Source: Luteimonas abyssi (lineage in GTDB: Bacteria; Pseudomonadota; Gammaproteobacteria; Xanthomonadales; Xanthomonadaceae). Taken from it: a DNA stretch of 64,000 nt. Below, in pieces: positions 33,324 through 42,027 of the stretch. Below the pieces are notes generated by a model. The model worked only from the letters and a program-made list of their open reading frames with translations, did no database searches and was not told the DNA's origin. The translations under genes were made by a program, and so were the position numbers. The first letter of the stretch is position 1; each line of letters begins with the position of its first letter. The stretch lies in assembly GCF_001482195.1 (NCBI RefSeq), contig NZ_KQ759763.1, positions 3,350,024 to 3,414,023 on the forward strand, given 5' to 3'.

Positions 33324-36300
33324 TCAGAACCGGACCGACCAGCGCAGGTTGGCGCCATGGTCGCGGGCCTCGTCGGCGTACTGGCCCTGGTAACCGACCT
33401 CCAGCAGGCTGTTGCCGCTGGTGCGTGCGGCCACGCCCAGTTCCACCAGTGTCGCGTCGCTGGCCACCCGTGCGCCGTGCACGGTGAAGCTGTCGCCGCC
33501 GGCAAACGCCACGTCGGTCCACGGCACCAGTTCGCCGCCGGTCTTGCGGTAGCCCACGCCGCCGCGCAGGCCCACCCAGGTCTCTTCCTGCTGCGAGCCC
33601 TTCAGGTTCACGTCGAAGCGCACGCCGCCGGTGGTCAGGTCCGCACGCACGTCGCGGGTCTGCCCGGAGAGCGCCGCCGCGCCGCCGGTCTCGGCGAACG
33701 CGTCCGCGCTCGCCCGTACCTGCGCGAACTGTGCGTACGGCTCCACGCCCCAGGTCGCGTTGCCGAAGCGGTAGCCCGCCTCCACGAACGCCTGGCGGGT
33801 GGCCGCTTCGTAGGCCGCGGTCGGACGGTCCTCGAAGCCCGCGTAGGCCACCGGACGCTCCACCTCCACGTCGTGCTGGCCGTAGGTCCAGCCGGCCTTC
33901 AGGCCCAGCCCCCGCCACGCGTAACCGGCGTACACGCCCGCATAGCGGGCATCGAGATCGGTGCGCGCGTGCTGGCGCTCGCGCGCCTTCAGGTCGCTCT
34001 CGCCGATGCCGCCCAGCACGCCCAGGCGCAGGCCGTTGTCGAAGGTGTAGTCCGCGCCGACCAGCGTGTTGCCGCCGTTGTACTCGGTGCCGGCCGCGTT
34101 GCCGTCGCCGTCGAGACGGCCGCCGTGACGCTGGATATCCACCCAGGCGCCGAAGCGGCGATCCGGATCGTGCTGCGAGGCCAGCGGATCGGTCCCGCCG
34201 CCGGCACGCGCCAGCGCGGTGCCGCGCAGGTGGCGGCTGGTGTCGATCAGCACCGACTGCGCGGTGGCGTGCACATCGCCCGACAGCAGGTCCACCGCCG
34301 GGATCGCATCTTCCGGGAACAGCTGCACCAGCGAGCCGACCAGCGCATTGCCGTCGGTCAACGCATCCAGGCCACCGGCAGCGACCCGCTGGTTGTGGGT
34401 ACCGGCGAAGCTCGCGAACGACGCGCCGCGCGACACGTCCAGCACCACACCGTCGGCGCCGTAGGCCAGCGACAGGCCGAGGAACGGGGTGATCGCCGTG
34501 GTGTCGAGCGCATCGAAGCGACCGACGATCCCGCCCTCGGCCGTCAGGAAGTCGTACCGCTCGCCCAGCGCGTACACGCCCGGACCGCGCTGCGCCACCA
34601 CCGTGCCGCCTTCCAGCGTCGCGGTGCCGGTCACGGCCAGGCGATCGACCTGGTCGGGCGGGGTCATTTCCACCTCGAAGAAGGACCCCGCCTGCTGCAC
34701 GTAGTCGCCATCGACGGTGAGCATGCCGATCGAGCGGCCCGGGGCCACGGTGCCGCCGGCCGCCACCGTGGTGTCGCCCAGGGTGCCGGTGCCACCGAGG
34801 CGGCCGTTGTCGCCGACCCAGGTGCTGGCGCCGGTCTGGAGACCGTCGACCAGCGCGACCGCCGCGCCGTCGGCGCCACCGACGAACAGGTCCGCGCCGT
34901 CGAGACGGCCGTCGGCGGTGACTTCGGCGATGCCGCCGTGCACGCGCAAGGCATTGCCCTGCAGGCTGCCCGACAGCGACAGACCGCCGCCTTCGACCAC
35001 ACCGTCGTAGCCGTCGTCGTAGGCATTGGTGCCCGACAACGTCAGCAGACCCTCGTGCACGGTGAAGCCGTCGAAGCTGTTGTCGCCCGCAAGCGTCAGG
35101 CTACCCGCACCGCGCTTGATCAGGCCGCCGCGGTCGTCCTCGCGGCCTGTACGCACCAGCGCGTTGGTGATGTCGTTGGACCAGGTGTCGTCCACGCCGG
35201 CCGGCAGGGTGACGTCGAAGTCACGCAGGAATGCGCGCGGGCCTTCCATCGCCGCCTTCAGACTGATCAAGCCCCAGCCGGTCTCGTCGTTGAGCACTGC
35301 GTCCGCATTGCCCGCCGTGGTCAGCAGGGTGTCGCGCACTTGTCCGTTGGTCATGTAGCCGAAGCGCTCTGCCACCAGGCCCAGCGCGCCAGTCACGTGC
35401 GGGGCGGCCATCGAGGTGCCGTCATAGTCGGCATAAGCGGGCTCATGGCCCCACGCCGCCATGGCCTGGTTCATCGCAGCCTGGAAGGCCCCCGCCACAC
35501 CCTCGTCCAGAACCAGCTCGGGATAGTCATCCAGTGCCACAGCCATGGTCTGGGCGATGTTCGTGTTGGCGCGATCGAGGAAGATGCCCGGGTTATCCCG
35601 ATAGTTCGCCAGCACTTGTTGGTTGCCGGCGGACTCCCCCGACAGATCGTAGCGCTGCAGGAGACCGGCCAGGCGCGAGGCGCGGGAGAGCACATCGTCG
35701 ACGAGCGCCTCCATGGCCTCCGCATCGGCAGTCTGCGTGAGCAGCTCGCGATAGAGATCGCCGCCCGCAGCGACGTAGCCTTCGAGCGCAATGACCTCGC
35801 GGATCAGTTCCGTGCGGGTGAACGGCTCGTCCGATTCCGCGGCGTCGGTCCGGATCTGCTGGTGGCGTTCGCTCAGGGTCTGTGCGATCACCGACGAGGT
35901 GATCGCCGTCCCCGGCGCCGTGACACACCAGTACTTCGAATGACCGCAGTAGTACGAACCGGGGTTGGTCGAGTCGGCCCCGGTCTCGTCGTCCCGCGCC
36001 ATGTTGGTGACCACCAGCCAGTGCGCTTCCAGCTCCGGAATGATCATCGGTGCCGATCCCCAGGAGCTGGCGTGCGGGCCGGTGCCCGATGCCTCGGCGG
36101 TGCGGATGTTGCCCGCGGCGAACACCTGCACGACGCCCGCTTCGACGGCACGGACGAACGCTGAAGCACGCGGGTCGTCCCGACCGCCGATGCGTTCCCG
36201 GAAGAACGCCTCCACATCCTCACGGGGCGCATCGTGCAGGAGCGCATCGTTCGTCGAGCCCCAGCTGTGGTTGACGAAACGGACCCCCGCATCGACGAAT

Positions 36301-37115
36301 GCATCGACGGCCGTCGGCGCCGCATCGATCTGCTCGCCGCGCAATGCCGTGAACAGGTCGAACCCCAGGAAATGGGTGGCCGAATGCAACGATGCGCCAA
36401 ACGCGACGCCATGCATGCTCGTCCCATCACGATTGGCCACCATGGTGCCACCTACGTGCGTGCCGTGATCGCTGTAGCCGGCATGACCGATCATTGGACG
36501 TCCGTCGAAATCGCCGAATTCGCCCGGCCGCTCGTCCGCCGGGACCACCCCATCGCGTGTATCGAGCAGATGCAACTTGCCCTCGCCAGCGAACTCCGGG
36601 TGGGTGTCGAGCACTCCGCTGTCAAGAATCCCGAGCTTCACGCCGGTACCGGTGATGCCGCGCGCGTACGCATACTCGGCGCCGATCGCCTCCAGGCCCC
36701 AGTCGCCCTGGAATTCGGCATCTGCGCGCCAAGACTCGGCGGCAACCTCAAGATCGCCGGTGCGGCCGCCATCGGCGAGATGGAATTTCCCGGTTGCGGT
36801 GGCCGAATCGCTCGGTGCGGCCGCCGCCAGAGGGGCCGACCCTCCAGGTCGTCCCGATGCCAGCGCGGCGGTGCCGTGTGGCGTGCGCGCCAGCGGCGCT
36901 CCCGTTTCTCTCCACATCGCGGCACGATCCGACGCCCGGAACGCGGATGCGATCGCACGCTCGACGGGCTGGTCCTGGGGCGCTGAGGTGGATTCGACCG
37001 CAGCCACAGGGGCGGCACCGACGCACAGCGCAGTGGCGATGGCCAGCGACAGGGGCGACATCAAGCGGGGGGTGATGCGATGGCGTGACGCAGGGGTACG
37101 GCGGACAGCATGCAT
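33324..37115 (-). CDS. Subtilisin-type serine protease autotransporter, copy 1
   Basis: A 1263-residue type V secreted protease. A signal peptide (LSLAIATALCVGAAPVAA) is followed by an S8 domain with Asp165 (LGILDSGVLDTH), His217 (SDHGTHVGGTM) and Ser568 (DYDGTSMAAPHVTG). Between the stretch CVTAPGTAITSS and the catalytic Ser lies an extra helical segment of about 145 residues that related autotransporter proteases lack. A passenger-repeat stem follows (GGLIKRGAGSLTLAGDN, FTVHEGLLTLSG), and the last 270 residues form the autotransporter barrel, ending in Phe. It is a tandem duplicate of the next gene: same length, near-identical stem and barrel, more divergent protease part. Substrate unknown. 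Confidence 0.94.
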   Translation of the reverse strand: MHAVRRTPASRHRITPRLMSPLSLAIATALCVGAAPVAAVESTSAPQDQPVERAIASAFRASDRAAMWRETGAPLARTPHGTAALASGRPGGSAPLAAAAPSDSATATGKFHLADGGRTGDLEVAAESWRADAEFQGDWGLEAIGAEYAYARGITGTGVKLGILDSGVLDTHPEFAGEGKLHLLDTRDGVVPADERPGEFGDFDGRPMIGHAGYSDHGTHVGGTMVANRDGTSMHGVAFGASLHSATHFLGFDLFTALRGEQIDAAPTAVDAFVDAGVRFVNHSWGSTNDALLHDAPREDVEAFFRERIGGRDDPRASAFVRAVEAGVVQVFAAGNIRTAEASGTGPHASSWGSAPMIIPELEAHWLVVTNMARDDETGADSTNPGSYYCGHSKYWCVTAPGTAITSSVIAQTLSERHQQIRTDAAESDEPFTRTELIREVIALEGYVAAGGDLYRELLTQTADAEAMEALVDDVLSRASRLAGLLQRYDLSGESAGNQQVLANYRDNPGIFLDRANTNIAQTMAVALDDYPELVLDEGVAGAFQAAMNQAMAAWGHEPAYADYDGTSMAAPHVTGALGLVAERFGYMTNGQVRDTLLTTAGNADAVLNDETGWGLISLKAAMEGPRAFLRDFDVTLPAGVDDTWSNDITNALVRTGREDDRGGLIKRGAGSLTLAGDNSFDGFTVHEGLLTLSGTNAYDDGYDGVVEGGGLSLSGSLQGNALRVHGGIAEVTADGRLDGADLFVGGADGAAVALVDGLQTGASTWVGDNGRLGGTGTLGDTTVAAGGTVAPGRSIGMLTVDGDYVQQAGSFFEVEMTPPDQVDRLAVTGTATLEGGTVVAQRGPGVYALGERYDFLTAEGGIVGRFDALDTTAITPFLGLSLAYGADGVVLDVSRGASFASFAGTHNQRVAAGGLDALTDGNALVGSLVQLFPEDAIPAVDLLSGDVHATAQSVLIDTSRHLRGTALARAGGGTDPLASQHDPDRRFGAWVDIQRHGGRLDGDGNAAGTEYNGGNTLVGADYTFDNGLRLGVLGGIGESDLKARERQHARTDLDARYAGVYAGYAWRGLGLKAGWTYGQHDVEVERPVAYAGFEDRPTAAYEAATRQAFVEAGYRFGNATWGVEPYAQFAQVRASADAFAETGGAAALSGQTRDVRADLTTGGVRFDVNLKGSQQEETWVGLRGGVGYRKTGGELVPWTDVAFAGGDSFTVHGARVASDATLVELGVAARTSGNSLLEVGYQGQYADEARDHGANLRWSVRF

Positions 37116-37332
37116 GTGCGAGAGCCTCTCGTTCGTCGTTGCGGATCAGGCGACACGGGCACAGCCGTGCCCACTCCTGGTTCCACAACGAAAAACGGCA
37201 GGCCCACCCTACCCCGTCCGTTTCGGTGACCCCTGACCGGCCTTTCAGGCCAGCCGCCGCCGGCTGGACCGAAGCGAGCCACGGGTTCTCGCGTCGCGCT
37301 GCGTGATCGAAAACGGTTTCACATGCCGTTGC

Positions 37333-37372
37333 CCGGCCACGGGATCCCGACAGTGCGGGATCCCGTGGCCGG
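37333..37372 (-). terminator. Long perfect hairpin after autotransporter copy 2
   Basis: A 17-bp perfect stem (CCGGCCACGGGATCCCG and its complement) with 6-nt loop ACAGTG begins 15 nt past the stop codon of copy 2. A short T-run (GTTTTC) comes about 17 nt later on the minus strand, too far for a classical intrinsic terminator, yet transcription of copy 2 probably ends here. Copy 1 must then have its own promoter in 37116-37332. Confidence 0.65.
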
Positions 37373-37386
37373 ACGTCACGGGTCGA

Positions 37387-40300
37387 TCAGAACTGCAGCG
37401 ACCAGCGCAGGTTGGCACCGTGATCGCGCGCCTCGCTGGCGTACTGGCCTTGGTAGCCCACCTCCAGCAGGCTGTTGGCGCTGGTGCGTGCAGCCACGCC
37501 CAGTTCCACCAGCGTCGCGTCGCTGGCCACCCGTGCGCCGTGCACGGTGAAGCTGTCGCCGCCGGCAAACGCCACGTCGGTCCACGGCACCAGCTCGCCA
37601 CCCGTCTTGCGGTAGCCCACGCCACCGCGCAGCCCCACCCAGGTCTCTTCCTGCTGCGAGCCCTTCAGGTTCACGTCGAAGCGCACGCCACCGGTGGTCA
37701 GGTCCGCACGCACGTCGCGGGTCTGCCCGCTCAGCGCCGCCGCACCGCCCGACTCCGTGAATGCATCCGCGCTCACGCGTACCTGCGCGAACTGCGCATA
37801 AGGCTCCACGCCCCACTGGTCGTTGCCGAAGCGGTAGCCCGCCTCCACGAAGGCCTGCCGGGTGGTGGCGTCGTAGGCGGCGTAGGGCCGCGCCTCGAAG
37901 CCGGCATAGCGCACCGGGCGCTCGACTTCCACATCGTGCCGACCGTGGGTCCAGCCACCTCGCAGGCCCAGCCCCTGCCACGCATAGCCGGCGTACACAC
38001 CGACGTAGCGTGCATCGAGGTCGGTGCGGGCATGCTGGCGCTCGCGCGCCTTCAAGTCGCTCTCGCCGATGCCGCCCAGCACGCCCAGGCGCAGGCCGTT
38101 GTCGAAGGTGTAGTCCGCGCCGACCAGCGTGTTGCCGCCGTTGTACTCGGTGCCGGCCGCGTTGCCGTCGCCGTCGAGACGGCCGCCGTGACGCTGGATA
38201 TCTACCCAGGCGCCGAAGCGGCGATCCGGATCCTGCTGCGCCTGCAGCGGGTCGGTCCCACCGCCGGCACGCGCCAGCGCGGTGCCGCGCAGATGACGGC
38301 TGGTGTCGATCAGCACCGACTGCGCGGTGGCGTGCACGTCGCCGCTCAGGACATCCACCGCCGCGATCGCGTCCTCAGGGAACAGCTGCACCAGCGAGCC
38401 GACCAGCGCGTTGCCGTCGCTCAGCGCATCCAGGCCGCCCGCGGCGGCGCGCCGGTTGTGGGTGTCGGCGACGCTCGCGAACGACGCCCCACGGGTGACG
38501 TCCAGCACCACGCCGTCGGCGCCGTAGGCCAGCGACAGGCCGAGGAACGGGGTGATCGCCGTGGTGTCGAGCGCATCGAAGCGACCGACGATCCCGCCAT
38601 CGGCCGTCAGGAAGTCGTACTGCTCGCCCAGCGCGTACACGCCCGGACCACGCTGCGCCACCACCGTGCCGCCTTCCAGCGTCGCGGTGCCGGTCACGGC
38701 CAGGCGATCGACCTGGTCGGGCGGGGTCATTTCCACCTCGAAGAAGGACCCCGCCTGCTGCACGTAGTCGCCATCGACGGTGAGCGTGCCGATCGAGCGG
38801 CCCGGGGCCACGGTGCCGCCGGCCGCCACCGTGGTGTCGCCCAGGGTGCCGGTGCCGCCGAGGCGGCCGTTGTCGCCGACCCAGGTGCTGGCGCCGGTCT
38901 GGAGACCGTCGACCAGCGCGACCGCCGCACCGTCGGCACCGCCGACGAACAGGTCCGCGCCGTCCAGGCGACCGTCTGCCGTCACTTCGGCGATGCCGCC
39001 GTGTACGCGCAAGGCATTGCCCTGCAGGCTGCCCGACAGCGAAAGACCGCCACCGTCGACCACGCCGTCGAAGCCGGCATCGAATGCGTTGTCGCCCGAC
39101 AGGGTCAACAGACCCTCGTGCACGGTGAAGCCGTCGAAGCTGTTGTCGCCCGCAAGCGTCAGGCTGCCGGCACCGCGCTTGATCAGGCCGCCGCGGTCGT
39201 CCTCGCGGCCTGTACGCACCAGCGCGTTGGTGATGTCGTTGGACCAGGTGTCGTCCACGCCGGCCGGCAGGGTGACGTCGAAATCGACCAGGAACGCGCC
39301 CGGGCCCTGCATCGCACCCTCCAGGCTGATCAGGCCCCAGCCGTATTCGTCGCTCAGCGCCTCGCCCGGATCGCCGGCGGTGGTCAGCAGCGTGTCGCGG
39401 ACCTGGGCACTGGTCATGTAGCCGAAGCGCTCGGCCACCAGACCCAGGGCGCCGGTGACGTGCGGGGCCGCCATCGAGGTGCCGTTCATGGCGCCGTAGC
39501 TGGCTTCGTAGCCGAGGTCGCCGAAGGCCGCATTGACCGCGCTCTGGAAGGCGATGGTCACGTCCTGCTCGAGCAGGAACTGGGGCGCCAGCGTCTGCAG
39601 TTGCAGCAGGGTGTCGGCGATGTTGTTGTTGAGCCGGTCCAGGAACACGGTGGGGTTGTCGCGATACAGCGCCAACGCCGACTGGTTGCCCGGCGGTTCG
39701 CCCGACATGTCGTAGCGCTGGAGCATGCCGGCCACCCGCGCGGCACGGGTGATGAGCTCGTCGACCAGGGCGGTGATGGCCTCCTGGTCGGCTTCCATCG
39801 ACAGCAGTTCGACGTAGAACTCGCCCAGTGGCGCGACGTAGTCCTGCAGCGCGATGACCTCTGTGAAGAGTTCTGCGCGCGTGAACGGCTCGGTCGACTC
39901 GGCTGCGTCCACCCGGATCTGCTCGTGGCGCTCGGACAGGGTCTGGGTGATCGTGGACGAGGTGATGCCGGTGCCAGGCGCGGTCACGCACCAGTAGCGC
40001 GCGTGGCCGCAGTAGTAGGAGCCCGGGTTGGTGACCTCGTCGGGTTGCATGTTGGTGACCACCACCCAGTGCTGCTCGAGCTCCGGGAAGAACATCGGTG
40101 CCGATCCCCAGGAGCTGGCATGGGGGCCGGTGCCCGAGGCCGCGGCGGTGCGGATGTTGCCCGCGGCGAACACCTGCACCACGTCGGCCTCGGCGGCGCG
40201 ACGGAAGGCGTCGACCTCGGCGGCGCCCAGGCGCGGCCGCAGCAGCGCCTCCACGTCCTCGCGCGGCGCGTCGTGCAACAGGGCGTCGTTGGCCGAGCCC

Positions 40301-41178
40301 CAGCTGTGATTGACGAAACGCGCGCCCGATTCGACGAACGCATCCACCGAGGCCACCGTCGGACTGATCTGTCCGCCGCGCAGGACCACGTAGGAATCGA
40401 AGCCGAGAAAGTGCGTCGCCGAATGCAGCGATGCACCGAAGGCGACGCCGTGCATGCCGTTGCCGTCCCGGTTGGCCACCATCGTGCCGCCGACGTGGGT
40501 GCCGTGGTCGCTGTAGCCGGTGTAGCCGATCAGCGGCCGGCCGTCGAAGTCGCCGTACTCGCCGGGACGCTCGTCGTCGGGCATCCAGATGCCGTCGCGG
40601 GTGTCGAGCAGCGTCAGCTTGCCGTCGCCGGCGAATTCCGGATGCGTGTCGAGCACGCCCGAATCCAGGATGCCCAGCGCCACGCCGGCGCCGGTGATGC
40701 CGCGCGCGTAGGCGTACTCGGCACCGATCGCCTGCAGGCCCCAGTCTCCCTGGAACTCGGCGTCGTCACGCCAGGACGCCGCGGCGATCTCCAGATCGTC
40801 GGTGCGGCCGCCGTCGGCCAAGTGGAAGGATCCGGTCGCGGCGGTGCCGGTATCGGCCGGTGCGATCGCAGCGACGCCCGACGACGCATGCACGGCGGCC
40901 TCGTGGCCGGCCGTGCGCACCTGCAGCGGCGTCCGCGCGGACACGCGGGCCGCGGCGGGGAGGCGGGCGATACGCTGCGCGCGCTCGGTCGTCTGGAACG
41001 CGGTGTCGATCGCGCGCTCGACCGCATGCGACGCGGTCGGGGCCGGGGCCGGGCCGTCGGCGGCCAGGGCCGGCGCTGCGGCCAGGCACAACGAGGTCGC
41101 GATGGCGAGCGAGAGGGGCGAGCGGACCCAGGCGGGCGACGGGCGCTGGGCGGAACGGCGGGAAAGCGGTGCGGGCAT
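37387..41178 (-). CDS. Subtilisin-type serine protease autotransporter, copy 2
   Basis: A 1263-residue homologue of copy 1, 4063 nt away in the same orientation. The catalytic triad is Asp172 (LGILDSGVLDTH), His225 (SDHGTHVGGTM) and Ser568 (MNGTSMAAPHVTG). It has the same extra segment before Ser568, the same two Cys just before it (SYYCGHARYWCVTAPG), the passenger repeat and a C-terminal barrel ending LRWSLQF. GAGGT lies 6 nt before the ATG. In the stem region the two genes are almost identical at DNA level (2 changes in 180 nt at 34621-34800), while the signal peptide, pro-region and inserted segment differ clearly. It is divergent from the ECF sigma gene across 185 nt that contain a 16-bp palindrome. 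Confidence 0.94.
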   Translation of the reverse strand: MPAPLSRRSAQRPSPAWVRSPLSLAIATSLCLAAAPALAADGPAPAPTASHAVERAIDTAFQTTERAQRIARLPAAARVSARTPLQVRTAGHEAAVHASSGVAAIAPADTGTAATGSFHLADGGRTDDLEIAAASWRDDAEFQGDWGLQAIGAEYAYARGITGAGVALGILDSGVLDTHPEFAGDGKLTLLDTRDGIWMPDDERPGEYGDFDGRPLIGYTGYSDHGTHVGGTMVANRDGNGMHGVAFGASLHSATHFLGFDSYVVLRGGQISPTVASVDAFVESGARFVNHSWGSANDALLHDAPREDVEALLRPRLGAAEVDAFRRAAEADVVQVFAAGNIRTAAASGTGPHASSWGSAPMFFPELEQHWVVVTNMQPDEVTNPGSYYCGHARYWCVTAPGTGITSSTITQTLSERHEQIRVDAAESTEPFTRAELFTEVIALQDYVAPLGEFYVELLSMEADQEAITALVDELITRAARVAGMLQRYDMSGEPPGNQSALALYRDNPTVFLDRLNNNIADTLLQLQTLAPQFLLEQDVTIAFQSAVNAAFGDLGYEASYGAMNGTSMAAPHVTGALGLVAERFGYMTSAQVRDTLLTTAGDPGEALSDEYGWGLISLEGAMQGPGAFLVDFDVTLPAGVDDTWSNDITNALVRTGREDDRGGLIKRGAGSLTLAGDNSFDGFTVHEGLLTLSGDNAFDAGFDGVVDGGGLSLSGSLQGNALRVHGGIAEVTADGRLDGADLFVGGADGAAVALVDGLQTGASTWVGDNGRLGGTGTLGDTTVAAGGTVAPGRSIGTLTVDGDYVQQAGSFFEVEMTPPDQVDRLAVTGTATLEGGTVVAQRGPGVYALGEQYDFLTADGGIVGRFDALDTTAITPFLGLSLAYGADGVVLDVTRGASFASVADTHNRRAAAGGLDALSDGNALVGSLVQLFPEDAIAAVDVLSGDVHATAQSVLIDTSRHLRGTALARAGGGTDPLQAQQDPDRRFGAWVDIQRHGGRLDGDGNAAGTEYNGGNTLVGADYTFDNGLRLGVLGGIGESDLKARERQHARTDLDARYVGVYAGYAWQGLGLRGGWTHGRHDVEVERPVRYAGFEARPYAAYDATTRQAFVEAGYRFGNDQWGVEPYAQFAQVRVSADAFTESGGAAALSGQTRDVRADLTTGGVRFDVNLKGSQQEETWVGLRGGVGYRKTGGELVPWTDVAFAGGDSFTVHGARVASDATLVELGVAARTSANSLLEVGYQGQYASEARDHGANLRWSLQF

Positions 41179-41236
41179 TCAGTAACCTCGACGTCGGATT
41201 GTGTGAATCAGCCATAAACAGATACAGATCGGTGTG

Positions 41237-41252
41237 CGGATTTGCAAATCCG
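41237..41252. promoter_or_regulatory. 16-bp perfect palindrome between autotransporter and ECF sigma genes
   Basis: CGGATTTGCAAATCCG is fully self-complementary and AT-rich for this genome. GTGTGAAT at 41201 and its complement at 41259 form a second, wider inverted pair around it. The position, 59 nt before the autotransporter start and 112 nt before the sigma gene, suits an operator for one or both divergent promoters. Confidence 0.55.
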
Positions 41253-41363
41253 TTCATCATTCACACGTCGCGATGGCGGCGGGTGACGCGTGTTACCAAA
41301 GTGTTACGTGGCCCCGATGTTGGGCTAGCATGCAGCCCACGAGCCAATGAGATTCCAGCAAGC

Positions 41364-41915
41364 GTGATCGAGAGCGAGCCTCCCGAACGCGATCCGGGGG
41401 TATCCGCCGACGATCCTGTGTTCGAGTCCTTCCTGCGCAACGAGTCCGCTGCGCTCGTCGGCTATCTGCGCAGCCGTCGACTCGATCCCGAGGATGCCCG
41501 CGACATCGCGCAGGAAGCGCAGATGCGCCTGCTGCGTTATCGCGGCCAGGATGCGGAGATCTTGCGCCCGCTGCTGTACCGGATCGCATCGAACCTGCTG
41601 CGCGACCGCTGGCGGCAGCAATCGACACAACGGGTGACCTGGATCGGCCAGAGCACCGACGCCGAGACCGTCGCCACCGAAGACCCCGGCCCGGATCAGC
41701 TGGCAGCGCAGCAACAGGAACTCGCCCGCGCCAAGAGCGCGATCGCGGCGCTGCCCGCCCACTGCCGCGGGGTCTACCTGCTCAACCGGATCGAGGGCAT
41801 GAGCTACACCCAGATCGCCCGCCACATGGGTGTGTCGGTCAAGGCCGTGGAAAAGCAGATCAGCAAGGCGCTCGCCCTGTTGCGCCAGGCGATGGACAGC
41901 CCCGGCGGCAGCTGA
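41364..41915 (+). CDS. ECF-family RNA polymerase sigma factor (FecI-like)
   Basis: A 183-residue sigma factor from the GTG at 41364. Region 2 is FESFLRNESAALVGYLRSR to AQEAQMRLLRY, with the -10-recognising part at LRPLLYRIASNLLRDRWR. Region 4 is ALPAHCRGVYLLNRIEGMSYTQIA followed by MGVSVKAVEKQISKALALL. The FecI-like pattern (VFLLNRIEG..Y.QIA..MGVSV..VEK) suggests partnership with a FecR protein, and the only one here is at 32160. It is divergent from autotransporter copy 2. The start is uncertain because no ribosome-binding site is visible and the frame continues upstream without a Met. Confidence 0.9.
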   Translation: MIESEPPERDPGVSADDPVFESFLRNESAALVGYLRSRRLDPEDARDIAQEAQMRLLRYRGQDAEILRPLLYRIASNLLRDRWRQQSTQRVTWIGQSTDAETVATEDPGPDQLAAQQQELARAKSAIAALPAHCRGVYLLNRIEGMSYTQIARHMGVSVKAVEKQISKALALLRQAMDSPGGS

Positions 41916-42027
41916 GCCGACATCTGCGGTCGCCCATGGCGCGCCCGCAGCCACTGCGGCGACCACACCGCTCGCACGTTGTGCGGATCGAGTTGTCTTC
42001 TGTCCGCCGACATCGGCATCGCCGTGG

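Noticed and set aside
37333..37372. Long perfect hairpin as an insertion-sequence end or attachment site
   Set aside because: No transposase or integrase is near and no second copy was noticed; its place right after a stop codon fits a terminator better.
37303..41217. 1304-codon plus-strand frame opposite autotransporter copy 2, and a similar one at 32796-36164 opposite copy 1
   Set aside because: Both mirror the repeat structure of the true genes and are rich in Arg, Gly and His. The minus-strand frames carry signal peptide, catalytic triad and barrel, so these are shadows.
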